Shown here piece after piece: positions 27,479 to 38,125 of a stretch of DNA of 64,000 nt; positions within the stretch are counted from its first letter, which is position 1; each line of letters begins with the position of its first letter. The notes below the pieces were generated by a model. The model made no database searches. It saw only the letters and a list, made by a program, of their open reading frames with translations, and was not told the origin of the DNA. The translations under genes were made by a program, and so were the position numbers. The stretch is taken from NCBI GenBank assembly GCA_021208965.1, contig JAJOJD010000051.1:1-64000 (forward strand), in the 5' to 3' direction. This DNA is from Gammaproteobacteria bacterium. GTDB taxonomy: Bacteria; Pseudomonadota; Gammaproteobacteria; JAGOUN01.

Positions 27479-30400
27479 ATGACGCCAACGTTTGTCCATC
27501 TTCGCGCGCATAGTGAATTTTCTTTGGTCGATGGTCTACTACGATTCAAACCATGGATGCAGCACCTCAAAAATGCTCATATGCCTGCGGTTGGATTGAC
27601 GGATGACAGCAACCTTTTTGGTGTCGTTAAATATTATAAGGCCGCGATAGCGGCTGGTATTAAACCTATTATTGGCGCGGATCTTTGGTTAGATAACAGC
27701 AAAAAACCGTCACAGCCTTTTCGAATAACGGTTTTGTGTCAGAATGATATTGGATATAAACATTTGCGTTTGTTAATTTCTCAGGCCTATCAAACAGAAC
27801 AACGGCAGGACAAACCGATTGTCACTTATCGTGATATCGCAACCTATGCTGAAGGGTTACTGATCTTATCATCTGCGGGTGAAAGTGATATTGCGGCGGC
27901 ACTGATCGACCCTAAACAGTATTCATTGGAGACACTCTTATCGTTTTGGGCGCAACATTTTCCTAATCGTTTTTATCTTGAGATTCAGCGATTGGGTAAG
28001 CCTTATGAAACTGATTATAATCCTGCGTTGATTCAGCTCGCCAGTTCTAAAGGATTACCGTTAGTAGCGACTAATGATGTCCGTTTTTTACGGCGCGCTG
28101 ATTATGAAGCCCATGAAGCGCGTGTCTGCATTCATCGTGGTGAGATGTTAATGGATACCAATCGCTACTCTTCTTATACGGAGGAACAATATATAAAAAG
28201 TTCGGAAGAGATGCAGATTTTATTTGCAGATATTCCATCATCATTAGTCAATACGGTAGAAATTGCTAAGCGTTGTAATGTTGAATTGTCTCTTGGAGCA
28301 AGTGTTTTACCGAACTTTCCTGTTCCTGAGGGTATGACAGAGGGTCAGTATCTCGCACGAGAAGCGCAAGAAGGATGGCGCCAAAGAATGAAGGCGATGA
28401 CGATTAATTTATCCACGCAACAACGCAATGAATATGATCAACGCTTACAAATAGAGTTAAGTGTGATCAACGACATGGGGTTTCCCGGGTATTTTTTGAT
28501 TGTTGCTGATTTTATTCAATGGGCGAAAAAAAACAATATTCCTGTCGGCCCCGGCCGAGGATCAGGAGCAGGTTCTTTAGTGGCTTATGCGTTGGGTATT
28601 ACAGATGTCGATCCCCTTCCGTATGAATTATTGTTTGAACGTTTTCTCAATCCAGAGCGTGTGTCTATGCCTGATTTTGATATTGATTTTTGTATGGATG
28701 GTCGTGATCGTGTGATTGAGTATGTCGCGCAGAAATATGGGCGTCAGAGTGTCGCTCAAATTATTACGTTTGGTACGATGGCGGCTAAGGCTGTGGTTCG
28801 TGATGTGGGTCTGTGCTTGGTATGGGCTATGGTTTTGTGGATAAAATTGCCAAACTTATTCCCTTTGAACTCGGGATGACCTTAGAAAAAGCGTTGGAGG
28901 ATGAACCTCTGTTACGCGAGCGTTATGACACGGAAGACGACGTTAAACAATTGATTGATTTGGCCCAAAACCTTGAAGGTATTGCGCGTAATGCCGGCAA
29001 GCATGCCGGCGGAGTTGTCATTTCTCCAACGACATTAGTTGATTTTACAGCGATTTATTGCGAATCAGGCTCAGCACAATTAATCACGCAGCTGGACAAA
29101 GATGATGTTGAAGCCGTTGGTTTAGTCAAGTTTGATTTTTTGGGTTTACGTACGTTGACGATTATTCATTGGGCATTGCAAATGTTAAGTACGTCAACTA
29201 TTTTTGATATCAATACTATTCCTTTAAATGATCCCCAAACTTTCACGTTACTCGCGGAGTGTAAAACACAGGCCGTTTTTCAGCTAGAGTCTCGTGGTAT
29301 GCGTGATTTGATTAAACGTTTACAACCCGATTGTTTTGAAGACATTATTGCGTTGGTTGCACTATTTCGCCCTGGTCCGTTACAGTCTGGCATGGTCGAT
29401 GACTTTATTGACCGTAAACATGGGCGCGCGTCTGTTGAATATCCTCACCCTCTTTTGGAAGCAATTTTAAAGCCAACGTATGGCGTGATTGTTTATCAAG
29501 AACAGGTGATGCAAATTGCACAAGTATTGGCGGGATATACGCTTGGCGGCGCGGATATTTTGCGTCGTGCTATGGGTAAAAAAAAATCTGAAGAAATGGC
29601 AGAACAACGCGCTATTTTTATTGCAGGTGCCATCAAGCGTGGTGTTGATCATCACGTTGCCAATAATGTCTTCGATTTAATGGAAAAGTTCGCGGCCTAT
29701 GGATTTAATAAATCTCATTCTGTCGCGTATGCCTTAATTGCTTATCAAACGGCTTGGTTAAAGGCACATCATCCCGCCGCATTAATGGCCGCTGTTTTAT
29801 CATCGGATATGGACAACACTGAAAAAGTTGTTTTGATGGTAAAGGAGGCGAAAGCGATGAATATCTCTCTCGCATTACCCAATATCAATCAAGGTGTTTA
29901 TACATTTACTCTCGATCATCAGGGAGGGATTATTTATGGACTAGGCGCCATTAAAGGTGTTGGTGAAGCAGCAATTCAAATGATCGTGGCAGAACGTGAA
30001 AAAAAGGGACCTTATACAGATTTATTTTCTTTCTGTGAGCGCAATGATTTACAAAAATGCAATCGCCGTGCTCTTGAAGCGCTTATTAAGTCGGGAGCGA
30101 TGGATGTTTTTGAAGTACCTCGTGGCCGTATGTTTGCTTCTTTGGATAATGCGATGTTGCTGGCAGAAAAAAAGAAACGTGATTTACGTCACCAGCAACT
30201 TGATTTATTTAGCCAAGCGCCAGCTTTTTTACATACCTCTGTTTCTTATGTTGCTTGCAACCCTTGGAATGAGTACATGCGATTACAAGCTGAAAAAGAG
30301 GTATTAGGTTGGTATGCCTCAGGGCATCCTGTTCGTCATTATGCCACTGAATTAAGCTATATGGTGACATCGACGTTTGCGCAGTTGCAAGAAAAATATC

Positions 30401-30942
30401 GACATTCCCCGAAAATGCCGTATAAAAGTTCGCGACATATCGTCACGATTGCCGGAGTCATCGTTGCTCTGCGAACAATGATGACCAAAAAAGGTCAACG
30501 GATGGCGTTTGTGACATTAGATGATGGTATAAGTTCTCTTGAGTTGGCGGTATTTTCAGATATTTATACACAATATCGTGATGACATTGTGGATGGTCGT
30601 TTGATTATTGTCACGGGGGAGGTCAGTTGGGATACCGTCGGTGAGCAATTGCGCTTGCGTGCACAATCGATACAAACACTGGAACAAGCACGTATTCAGC
30701 ATGCAAAAGCTATTTTGTTGCATATTTCTGCTGATGATATGACACCAGAAATGTTACGTGAGCTCGAAAAAATACTTTTTCCCTATCAAGGAGGACATTG
30801 TCCTGTCTATGTAGATTACTGGCACGATAATCAGTCGACGCGTATTCTGATGGGTGAAAAATGGGCGGTTACGCCACATCATGCGCTGATCGATGCGTTA
30901 TGTTTGTTACTCAGTGAAGATGGCGTGTCGGTTGGGTATTAG
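27479..30942 (+). CDS. dnaE: DNA polymerase III alpha subunit, interrupted by a -1 frameshift
   Basis: Replicative polymerase catalytic subunit, about 1154 residues, the normal DnaE length. An N-terminal PHP domain ([20 protein letters not shown]) is followed by the palm with [20 protein letters not shown] and [19 protein letters not shown] (catalytic Asp residues). The fingers include [20 protein letters not shown] and [10 protein letters not shown]. An HhH and an OB domain ([20 protein letters not shown]) are near the C-terminus. The break falls between RDVG and [17 protein letters not shown] at about 28811. One added base (GGT C-GT GTG) gives the expected RDVGRVLG. This site is not a homopolymer, unlike most breaks in the window. 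I take ATG 27479 as start, matching family N-termini. Confidence 0.94.
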
Positions 30943-31571
30943 TATTCACTTTCTTTAAGATACACTAAAATTAATGCGGCTCCATTGTGTACGTCTATTC
31001 TTATTTCCGGTTCTTGCGTTCGATTAAAACATGACGTTTTTCCTGGAAACTGTAGATTTTCGTGATATAAATTCCATCGCAGTCCCGTTGTTGTGATATT
31101 AGCACTCGGAATACCGAATATCGAAATTTTAGTGTTCAACGGACATGTTAAGGATGAATGTTGTTCTGCATCGAATACAAAGCCGTATATTGGTGGTGCA
31201 AATAATACGCATCCTGTTTTTAAAAAAAGATTCACGTTATTTAAAACATGATCCAAATATCCACCATTGACACCCACAATGATGGCGGGCAATAGTTGCT
31301 GCTTTTCCAAATATTGCAGTGATTTTTCAAAATCACAGAAGTTTTGGTCGTAATGATAATAGCTAGGAATGCTGTTTAAATATTCAGGCAAGACACTATC
31401 CAAATCACCGATTACAATTTTTGGTGTCACACCGATTTGCATTAAGTGATTGGCTGCGCCATCAGCTGCAATGATGGGTAGATCAGTAGCAAAAAAATCC
31501 GCACGGGGTAACACACCATTTAAACATAAAATCGATCGATAATGTTTAAGGTTTAACATGGCGTTTATCAT
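30939..31571 (-). CDS. Thiamine pyrophosphokinase
   Basis: It makes thiamine diphosphate directly from thiamine and ATP. The 210-residue product has LCLNGVLPRADFF, the AADGAANHLMQIGVTPKIVI motif, GDLDSVLPEY (catalytic Asp pair), QNFCDFEKSLQYLE (the family D-x-T/C-D-F-E-K) and GVNGGYLDHVLNNVNLF. The C-terminal half is the beta-sandwich TPK domain. It overlaps the preceding small transporter gene and sits under the same TPP riboswitch, supporting a thiamine-salvage operon. It is convergent with dnaE with a 4-base overlap. Confidence 0.9.
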   Translation of the reverse strand: MINAMLNLKHYRSILCLNGVLPRADFFATDLPIIAADGAANHLMQIGVTPKIVIGDLDSVLPEYLNSIPSYYHYDQNFCDFEKSLQYLEKQQLLPAIIVGVNGGYLDHVLNNVNLFLKTGCVLFAPPIYGFVFDAEQHSSLTCPLNTKISIFGIPSANITTTGLRWNLYHENLQFPGKTSCFNRTQEPEIRIDVHNGAALILVYLKESEY

Positions 31572-31815
31572 AAAAATATTTTATTCCCATTAATAGCATA
31601 CAGCTCACCATGCCTAATATATTACTTGCCTCGACATATAATGAACTTGAATACGCCCCATAAATAATCCAAGACACGGAGCAAATGAGAAAGTTGATTA
31701 ACATCAACATAGAGACATCATGAATCGATTGCGTTTTAATCGCTTTATAAATTTGTGGAAAAAGACCAATAACGGAAGTAATGAACGCAACGGTTCCAAA
31801 GAAATTTTCTATCAT
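31546..31815 (-). CDS. SemiSWEET/MtN3-type half-transporter, candidate thiamine transporter
   Basis: This protein of about 89 residues has three hydrophobic helices in the SemiSWEET pattern. FFGTVAFITSVIGLFPQIYK carries the family PQ motif, followed by AIKTQSIHDVSMLMLINFLI (the S-x-x-x-V-S-x segment), and a last helix ILGMVSCMLLMGIKYFYDKR. Known SemiSWEETs are dimeric sugar facilitators. Here the gene starts 1 base from the pairing arm of a TPP riboswitch and overlaps a thiamine pyrophosphokinase gene, so thiamine is a more likely substrate by context. I use ATG 31815, preceded by GGAGG at 8 bases. A longer upstream start would lie inside the aptamer. Confidence 0.8.
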   Translation of the reverse strand: MIENFFGTVAFITSVIGLFPQIYKAIKTQSIHDVSMLMLINFLICSVSWIIYGAYSSSLYVEASNILGMVSCMLLMGIKYFYDKRHVKP

Positions 31816-31901
31816 AACATTTTCCTCCGCTTGTACGAGCAAGATCAGGTTCTAAGGGTCGGAATCGCTTCCTCTCAGCTTGTTATAGCACCCCTAATGT
31901 T
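31816..31901 (-). promoter_or_regulatory. TPP (thi-box) riboswitch
   Basis: On the minus strand the order is GGGGTGC (31894-31888), GCTGAGAG (31879-31872), ACCCTTA (31859-31853), GAACCTGATCT (31852-31842) and AGCGGAGGAAA near 31821-31831, the conserved core of the TPP aptamer. AACATT (31901-31896) pairs perfectly with AATGTT (31821-31816) as P1. The GGAGG Shine-Dalgarno lies in the conserved 3' tail and the P1 3' arm abuts the ATG at 31815, so TPP binding should directly hide the ribosome site. Confidence 0.93.
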
Positions 31902-31951
31902 CGTGACGATTGTTTCACGTTCCCTATGCAAATGCAATCTTTATGACCGTC

Positions 31952-33710
31952 TTATGGATAAAGGCTCGAAAGTGCTTTAATCGTTGAGTCATAACCATCA
32001 CTTGTTGAGCGCAATATTGAATAAAAACAGTTTGAATTGTCCTTTATGTTTTGATTAGGCGTTACGGAAATCAATGGCTCTTGCACAGCGTTTTCCTCAT
32101 CGCTAATAAACAGTGATGATGAAGAGTTTTGCTCATCAATCGTCTTGATGACAGCACTATTCATGCCTTTTTCTAGTTTCTTGATTTTAACAAGGTTTTG
32201 CCCAAGCATTAGAAGGAAAGGAAGTATAACAGAGCATACGCCAGCCAATAGACTATCAGCCATCACATGACCAGCAGTAAATCGCGTTAAATTTACTGCG
32301 TTAGTGATCAGGCCAAAGACGAAATAAAAACTCCAATAGGTGAGTGCTAACACCCCTACAAATTCATTGCTACAGATAAACTTTTTTTGTTCGCTGCCTT
32401 CGATATGGAGTCGATTTGTCCAATTATGTATGGCTTTAAATAAAAAACTCAGGGTTACGTAAGCCATAAACACCACGAAAGGATAGACGATGTCAGAAAA
32501 TGTGGGATTAATTTCATGCCACAATCCAACATAAGCCTTGCTCTGATCAGCAAAAAATTGCCATAAGCCATCCACTACGGTGACAGAAAAAAATAATTGA
32601 CAACATAATAATTCATAGCGTTTCGTGTGCACCCCGTGATCATAACGTGATAGGCTGTATTGGCTGGCTAGAATTCCGATATTAAGCGAAATAGCGGCGC
32701 CTAAGCCTGTGATTAAAAATAGCAGAGGTGTTTGCCATGACCAGGATAAAATATTGGGATCATGAACATATCCTGTTGCGCCTATAAAAATTCGGTCACT
32801 GAGTTGCCAGCCGAACGCACCAAAAGCAAGTTTGATGGTCGTTTGTAGTGTATCGTGTAACAATATTTTTTTTACGGTTTGTAAAAATACATTTTTGAAG
32901 TCATTGTAAACGATAGGATTGCTTGGGTCATTAATCAGTCGTGTCAGGGCCTCTTCGTAGCTTGTTTCTTGGATTAATAATCGATTGAGATCTATCGTAA
33001 TGCGGCTACTTCTCGCCAAGTCAAACAGTGGAATAAGGTTTAATCCTTGTTGCTCAATATGGGTGCTAATATAATATGCGCCACCTTTGCCATAAGTTCT
33101 ATCAATTTCGTATTGTATTAATTTATCTTCAATTTGTTGTACAGGCGGGATATTTGCTTGAATCAGTAAACGGGCGATAGCCTGTTGCCAAGGGCGAGGA
33201 ATAAATTGTTGACCTGTTGCCATCTGAAAAAGCTCAGGAATGAACGTTGCCAATTGATGGCTATATGTCGTCCAGCGTTCAACAAATTCTAGCCCCCGCT
33301 GAACTTCGGGGAGTTCTTCTTCGGTCAGAATAATATCGTCTTGCCAAGCCTCGTTATCTTCTAGTTTTATAGTATGCGCAAGCGCACTTTGTATGAGCTG
33401 AAGTCGCTTTGGTTTTTCAATGATCGCTTGGAATTTTTTTAAATACTCTCGTTCTCGATGATTATTAATAATATTTACCCCTAATATCGATAGCGTTAAT
33501 AAAGAAAAAAAAACTAAGCAAAATGCTGATAGTAATCTTGTTATTTTTTTCAATCTCTTTGTTGCCAAGAAAAAAAAGAAGTACTACATGAACTGAGAGA
33601 GCAGAAGAGGCGATCAATAGCCAGCTTACGATAGACTGAACTCCCCGAGGATAGGGAACGGATAATATTGTAACGACATCGTCATTATGAGAGGTTGATA
33701 TTGGCCACAT
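31952..33710 (-). CDS. Polytopic membrane protein of unknown function, +1 frameshift near the N-terminus
   Basis: The long frame (538 residues from about 33568) has a hydrophobic first helix, a soluble region of about 200 residues (HREREYLKKFQAIIEKPKRL), then six or more membrane helices and a Ser/Glu-rich tail (NSSSSLFISDEENAVQEPLI). Upstream in another frame, from ATG 33710, is WPISTSHNDDVVTILSVPYP, followed by another hydrophobic helix. Removing one base from the run of eight A at 33570-33577 fuses the two at LLFFLATKRLKKITRL, giving about 585 residues. No family is recognised. The polar Ser/Asp/Glu tail resembles the linker style of the 850-residue protein, but this is only compositional. 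Confidence 0.6.
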
Positions 33711-33816
33711 CGTAATTTTTATTCTTTAAATGATGGAGTGAATGGACTATATATAGTAGCCTATTATTAAGATTATATTATGTACAGCGTGATGATGCGT
33801 GGACGATTAGGGCGCA

Positions 33817-33831
33817 AACGATACTATCGTT
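33817..33831. repeat. Short palindrome AACGATACTATCGTT
   Basis: A 7-bp perfect inverted repeat around a single C lies in the about 190-base gap between gatB and the membrane-protein gene. It is nested in a larger GCGC...GCGC pair. It could be an operator or a terminator hairpin. A 38-codon open frame (33780-33896) also spans it but has no Shine-Dalgarno and is not called as a gene. Confidence 0.35.
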
Positions 33832-33901
33832 GTTACGCGCTTATGCATGCGGTTGGGTTAATGAATCAACATGACGATGATTGTTGCTTTCGCTAAGCTC
33901 A

Positions 33902-35339
33902 TCATGGGTGCATTTTTTTCTTCAGCAATTCGTTAACGTGTTGAGGATTTGCTTTTCCTTTCGATAGTTTCATCACTTGCCCGACAAAATAGCCAAACAA
34001 TGCTTCTTTCCCTTCCCGATAATCAGCGAGTTGTTGAGGATTACTCGCCATAACGCTGTCAATAATGGTTTCAATAGCGCTAATATCCGTGACCTGTTTC
34101 AATCCGTTTTGCTCGATAATGGTGTCTGCTTCCTCGCCGGTTTCCCACATGGATTCAAAAACGGTTTTAGCGAGTTTTCCAGAGATAGTCTTGTCGAGAA
34201 TGCGTTGCAATAATCCCGCCATTTTTTTTGGATTAACAGGGCTTTGATAGATCTCAAGATTATACTTATTGAGCGCCGCAGATAAGTCGCCCATAATCCA
34301 ATTCGCTGCTAATTTTGCGTGTGATCCGTGAGTATGATGAATGACTTCCTCAAAATATAGGGCGAGAGGGAGTGAAGCGACAAGATTTTTGCATCGTAAG
34401 CACTTAACTCAAATTCTGTCATATAACGTAAACATTTTTCTCAGGGAGCTCGGGGAGTGTGGCACGTATTTTTTCAATATCATCGCTGGAAATCTCTAAT
34501 GCTAATAAATCTGGGTCAGGAAAATAACGGTAATCGTGAGCATCTTCTTTCGAGCGCATAGGGCGCGTTTCGTTTTTATCCGCATTATACAAACGTGTTT
34601 CTTGTACGATAGTTTTTCCGTTTTCAATAAGCTGAATTTGCCGTTCAACTTCATAGTTAATCGCTTTTTCTACAAAGCGAAAAGAGTTGATGTTTTTAAT
34701 TTCTGCGCGTGTGCCAAATTCTTTTTGGCCTTTCGGGCGAACAGAAACATTTGCATCGCAACGAAAAGATCCTTCTTGCATATTGCCATCGCAAATATTG
34801 ATGTAACGCAAAAGAGAATGTAACGCTTTTAAGTACGCAACCGCTTCTTTTGCTGACCGTAAATCAGGTTCAGAAACAATTTCTAATAACGGAGTTCCTG
34901 CACGATTTAAGTCTAAACCCGTTTTTTTGATGTTTTCTTCGTGAATCGATTTCCCCGCATCTTCTTCTAAATGCGCGCGTGTTATGCCAATTCTCTTTTC
35001 ATCGCCGTTGTCTAATGGAATGTTAATATATCCTTGACCAACGATAGGTAACTGAAATTGGCTAATTTGATATCCTTTTGGTAAATCAGGATAAAAATAA
35101 TTTTTTCGTTCAAAAACTGAGCGTTGGTTGATGTGGGCATCGACAGCGAGACCGAAAGCAATCGCTTTCATCACCGCATCATGGTTCAGTACGGGTAGTG
35201 TTCCTGGCATGGCGAGATCTAGCGCACTGGCCTGTGTATTTGGTTCTGCGCCATACGCGGTAGAAGTGGCCGAAAATATTTTGCTTTTTGTGTTTAGTTG
35301 AGCATGAACTTCTAAACCGATAACTGTTTCCCATTCCAT
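33902..35339 (-). CDS. gatB: Asp/Glu-tRNA(Asn/Gln) amidotransferase subunit B, two -1 frameshifts
   Basis: GatB activates misacylated Glu-tRNA(Gln)/Asp-tRNA(Asn) for amidation. The first part shows [35 protein letters not shown] and [12 protein letters not shown]. Near 34435-34439 (five T on the plus strand) the frame breaks. One added base gives [21 protein letters not shown] second break at five T, 34386-34390, needs another base to give [20 protein letters not shown], leading into [20 protein letters not shown] and the YqeY-like tail domain to 33902. The corrected protein is about 479 residues, the normal length. Both lesions are in A runs of the coding strand. Confidence 0.92.
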
Positions 35340-35351
35340 ATAGTCTTTACC

Positions 35352-36806
35352 TTATTTAAAATTTGAGGGAACTTGTAAGTGCCAATCTGTGAGTTGTTGG
35401 AATTGATGAGCAATACCCATCATGCGAGCTTCATCAAAATAATGACCAATAATTTGTAACCCCACCGGCATGTTATTAATAAAACCTGCAGGAATAGATG
35501 CGCCAGGTAAACCCGCTAAGTTAACCGCAATCGTATACATATCAGACAGATACATTTGTACGGGATCTTGGCAACGTTCACCTAACTTAAAAGCAGTACT
35601 CGGAGATGTTGGCCCCATGATCATATCAACGTTTTTAAACGCCTCAATAAAATCTTGTGTAATCAATCGGCGGATTTTTTGTGCCTTTAAGTAGCAGGCA
35701 TCATACACTTTAGACGATAGCGCATAGGTGCCCACCATAATTCGGCGTTTGACTTCGGCACCAAACCCCTCGCTGCGTGAGCGACGATATAAATCCAATA
35801 GATTTTCTGGATTGTTACAACGATAACCATAACGCACCCCATCAAAGCGAGCAAGGTTAGATGAACATTCCGCCGGTGCGATGACATAATACGCGGCAAT
35901 CGCGGCATGATTATGTGGAAGGTGGATATCATGTATTGTTGCCCCCTGTGTTTCAAACACACGAATCGCTTCTTGTATCGTATTGGCCATGTCAGGATTT
36001 AAGCGATCATCAAAAAAATCCACAGGAATTCCAATACGTAAGCCTTTTAAAGATTGGTTGAGTTGGGTGGTGTAGTCATCATGAGGATGATCGACTGATG
36101 TTGAGTCTTTTGGATCAAAACCAGTCATACAGTTGAGTAGTATAGCTAAATCTTCAGCGGTTCTTGCCATCGGTCCTGCTTGGTCTAAGCTCGAGGCAAA
36201 CGCAATCATGCCATATCGAGAAATAGAGCCATACGTAGGTTTAATACCACATATACCCGTAAGACCAGCCGGTTGTCGAATGGAGCCCCCTGTGTCGCTC
36301 GCTGTTGCTCCAGGACTGAGTAATGCGGCAACCGCAGCTGAAGATCCGCCAGAAGATCCACCTGGGACGGTTGTGACGTCCCAAGGATTCTTTGTTGGCC
36401 CATAAAAACTATTTTCATTCGATGATCCCATCGCAAATTCATCCATGTTAGTTTTTCCTAACATGACGGCTCCAGCGTTTAGGAATTGTTGGGTTAAGGT
36501 TGATTCATACGGAGCAATAAAATTATCTAACATTTTGGATGCGCAAGTCGTTTTTATTCCCTTGGTGCAAAAGATATCTTTTTGTGCCAAAGGGATGCCT
36601 GTTAAGGGCTCGATATCGCCTTTTTGAATACGCTTATCTGCTTCTGCGGCTTGTTGTAGTGCCGTTTCATCACAAATAGTGATAAATGCATTTAAGGTAT
36701 CTTGATGTTGATGAATGCGGTTTAAGTAATGTTGTGTTAACTCAACACTAGAAAATTCTTTCGCATCAAGCATTTTTCGTAATTGAGCAATGGTATAGTT
36801 GTGCAT
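35352..36806 (-). CDS. gatA: Asp/Glu-tRNA(Asn/Gln) amidotransferase subunit A
   Basis: GatA is the glutaminase that supplies ammonia to GatB. The 484-residue amidase-signature protein has the catalytic Lys in [14 protein letters not shown], and the Gly/Ser-rich [20 protein letters not shown] and [13 protein letters not shown]-type segment (here [20 protein letters not shown]) with cis-Ser and Ser nucleophile. [17 protein letters not shown] and [16 protein letters not shown] are typical. It lies 12 bases before gatB and 9 after gatC in one gatCAB operon. The frame is intact. Confidence 0.96.
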   Translation of the reverse strand: MHNYTIAQLRKMLDAKEFSSVELTQHYLNRIHQHQDTLNAFITICDETALQQAAEADKRIQKGDIEPLTGIPLAQKDIFCTKGIKTTCASKMLDNFIAPYESTLTQQFLNAGAVMLGKTNMDEFAMGSSNENSFYGPTKNPWDVTTVPGGSSGGSSAAVAALLSPGATASDTGGSIRQPAGLTGICGIKPTYGSISRYGMIAFASSLDQAGPMARTAEDLAILLNCMTGFDPKDSTSVDHPHDDYTTQLNQSLKGLRIGIPVDFFDDRLNPDMANTIQEAIRVFETQGATIHDIHLPHNHAAIAAYYVIAPAECSSNLARFDGVRYGYRCNNPENLLDLYRRSRSEGFGAEVKRRIMVGTYALSSKVYDACYLKAQKIRRLITQDFIEAFKNVDMIMGPTSPSTAFKLGERCQDPVQMYLSDMYTIAVNLAGLPGASIPAGFINNMPVGLQIIGHYFDEARMMGIAHQFQQLTDWHLQVPSNFK

Positions 36807-36815
36807 AAGACGCCT

Positions 36816-37103
36816 TTATTCGATAACTAATGGGACAAAATACAAACCGTGTCCAACGTCAGGCGCAATTTGCTGGAATAGTTCCCGTTGATTGGTTTCG
36901 GTGACATCATCTAAACGTAAGCGTTGTGTCGCCTCATAGGGGTGAGACATGGGCAAAACACCCTCAGTATCCATGGTATTCATTTGTTCGATCATCGTTA
37001 AAACGCGACTCAGTCGCTCTTGCAATTCAGGAATATCCTCGTCAGAAACAAGGATGCGAGCCAAATCAGCAATTTTACGGATTTCTTCGTTAGAAAGTAT
37101 CAT
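36816..37103 (-). CDS. gatC: Asp/Glu-tRNA(Asn/Gln) amidotransferase subunit C
   Basis: This is the small scaffold that wraps around GatA and GatB. The product is about 95 residues with the family pattern NEEIRKIADLARILVSDEDI, then LSRVLTMIEQMNTMDTEGVL and PMSHPYEATQRLRLDDVTET. I prefer the ATG at 37101-37103, giving the usual N-terminal helix, over a start 7 codons upstream. It is the first gene of gatCAB, implying that the organism lacks GlnRS and/or AsnRS, as is common outside the Enterobacterales; that cannot be checked in this window. Confidence 0.93.
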   Translation of the reverse strand: MILSNEEIRKIADLARILVSDEDIPELQERLSRVLTMIEQMNTMDTEGVLPMSHPYEATQRLRLDDVTETNQRELFQQIAPDVGHGLYFVPLVIE

Positions 37104-37236
37104 GCTAACCCGTTCTGTTATCAAAAAAGACGGCGATTATATAATAATTAGCCATCTGTGTAAAATTCCTATTGGCTCGGCGTCAGTTTAGGTATTGAAA
37201 CAGGGTTCAATATCGTTGGTGTGGCGGGTGAAGCTA

Positions 37237-37917
37237 TCAAATGTTTTTTTTTCCAAGTTCTTGGATAATTTCAGATGCTTCAGGTTTTTCGTATAAATCG
37301 AAATGTAAATTAAGCTCCGAAACACAATGATAATCTTGATAAAAACGTACGGTGCTTTTTAGACTGCGTTTGTTATCATTCATCAGGTGAAACTGCGCTT
37401 CGGCGTGAATAGGTAAGGGAAAAATGCGCAAAAAATTTTGAAATTGCGCTTGTTTCGTCACCAACAGACTGCCCGGCAATGCAAGAGCACATCCACGTTT
37501 AACCAATTCTCGTGCGGCATTGAAAATAAAGTCCTGGGTGAACAGGCTGCTGGCTGAACTATCGACTAGGATTAATTCAGCTTCTAAGCGAGTCGCTTCC
37601 GTAAAACGTAATTGATGCCATTCCCAATCGATGGGGAATACCGTCGATATTTCGCCAGAGTCTATGAATGTAGGCTGAAATCGCTCCCCTGATCGATAGT
37701 GTTCACACAAATGTAAAATATGACGAGTGGACGCATCAATTCCTTGACCGATAATCCACGAGCGATAGGTCGGTAAATTATCTTCGAGCAAAGCTTTGAA
37801 GAATTTCGTGATAGTAAACACCCCTCGCAGTTGAGTTAATTCTTCAAAGCGATCGCCAACGATATAACCCACATTATTTGTCATGACAATATTGCCATGC
37901 TCTATTGATTCATTCAT
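37237..37917 (-). CDS. Protein of unknown function, 226 residues
   Basis: Soluble by appearance, no signal peptide and no membrane helix. I do not recognise the family. Visible features are a Gly-rich early segment (NNVGYIVGDRFEELTQLRGV), an Asp-Ser-rich strand LEAELILVDSSASSLFTQDF, and ELVKRGCALALPGSLLVTKQ, which has the look of an alpha/beta fold. The C-terminus is acidic. It is divergent from the HMG-CoA reductase gene across about 150 bases and separated from gatC by 130 bases that contain nothing I can identify. Codon and base use is not visibly different from its neighbours. Confidence 0.5.
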   Translation of the reverse strand: MNESIEHGNIVMTNNVGYIVGDRFEELTQLRGVFTITKFFKALLEDNLPTYRSWIIGQGIDASTRHILHLCEHYRSGERFQPTFIDSGEISTVFPIDWEWHQLRFTEATRLEAELILVDSSASSLFTQDFIFNAARELVKRGCALALPGSLLVTKQAQFQNFLRIFPLPIHAEAQFHLMNDNKRSLKSTVRFYQDYHCVSELNLHFDLYEKPEASEIIQELGKKNI

Positions 37918-38065
37918 GCTTTTCTCCGTATGGTTTTTTAATTTAGCGCGGGTAGTAGAGTGATTTAATCATAGACTTATTTTTTGTCAACATTTTTGAG
38001 TACAAAACTTCATCCTTAATTTTTTGTTATAGTTATACCTAATTTTATTGATGGAGATAGAGACT

Positions 38066-38113
38066 ATGGCTCAACCGTCGAAATTCTTGTATTCTTTGAG
38101 TGAAAAAAGTTGA
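38066..38113 (+). other. 15-codon open frame in phase with and just upstream of HMG-CoA reductase
   Basis: An ATG at 38066 with a strong GGAGA site reads AQPSKFLYSLSEKS and then a TGA at 38111-38113. Five codons later, in the same frame, is the ATG (38126) used for HMG-CoA reductase, which has only a poor ribosome site. It may be a leader peptide coupled to the reductase, or the real N-terminus interrupted by a nonsense change. Confidence 0.4.
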
Positions 38114-38125
38114 GAGTCCGCCCCT

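Noticed and set aside
33465-33710. An 81-codon separate small membrane protein
   Set aside because: Removing one base from an A8 run fuses its hydrophobic N-terminus smoothly to the 538-residue frame, so I treat it as part of that gene.
33780-33896. A 38-codon frame between gatB and the membrane protein
   Set aside because: No Shine-Dalgarno, no homology I can recognise, and it spans a palindrome that better explains the sequence.
37104-37236. Possible small RNA or gene remnant between gatC and the 226-residue gene
   Set aside because: No stable symmetric pairing, no open frame of note and no tRNA-like cloverleaf could be made out.
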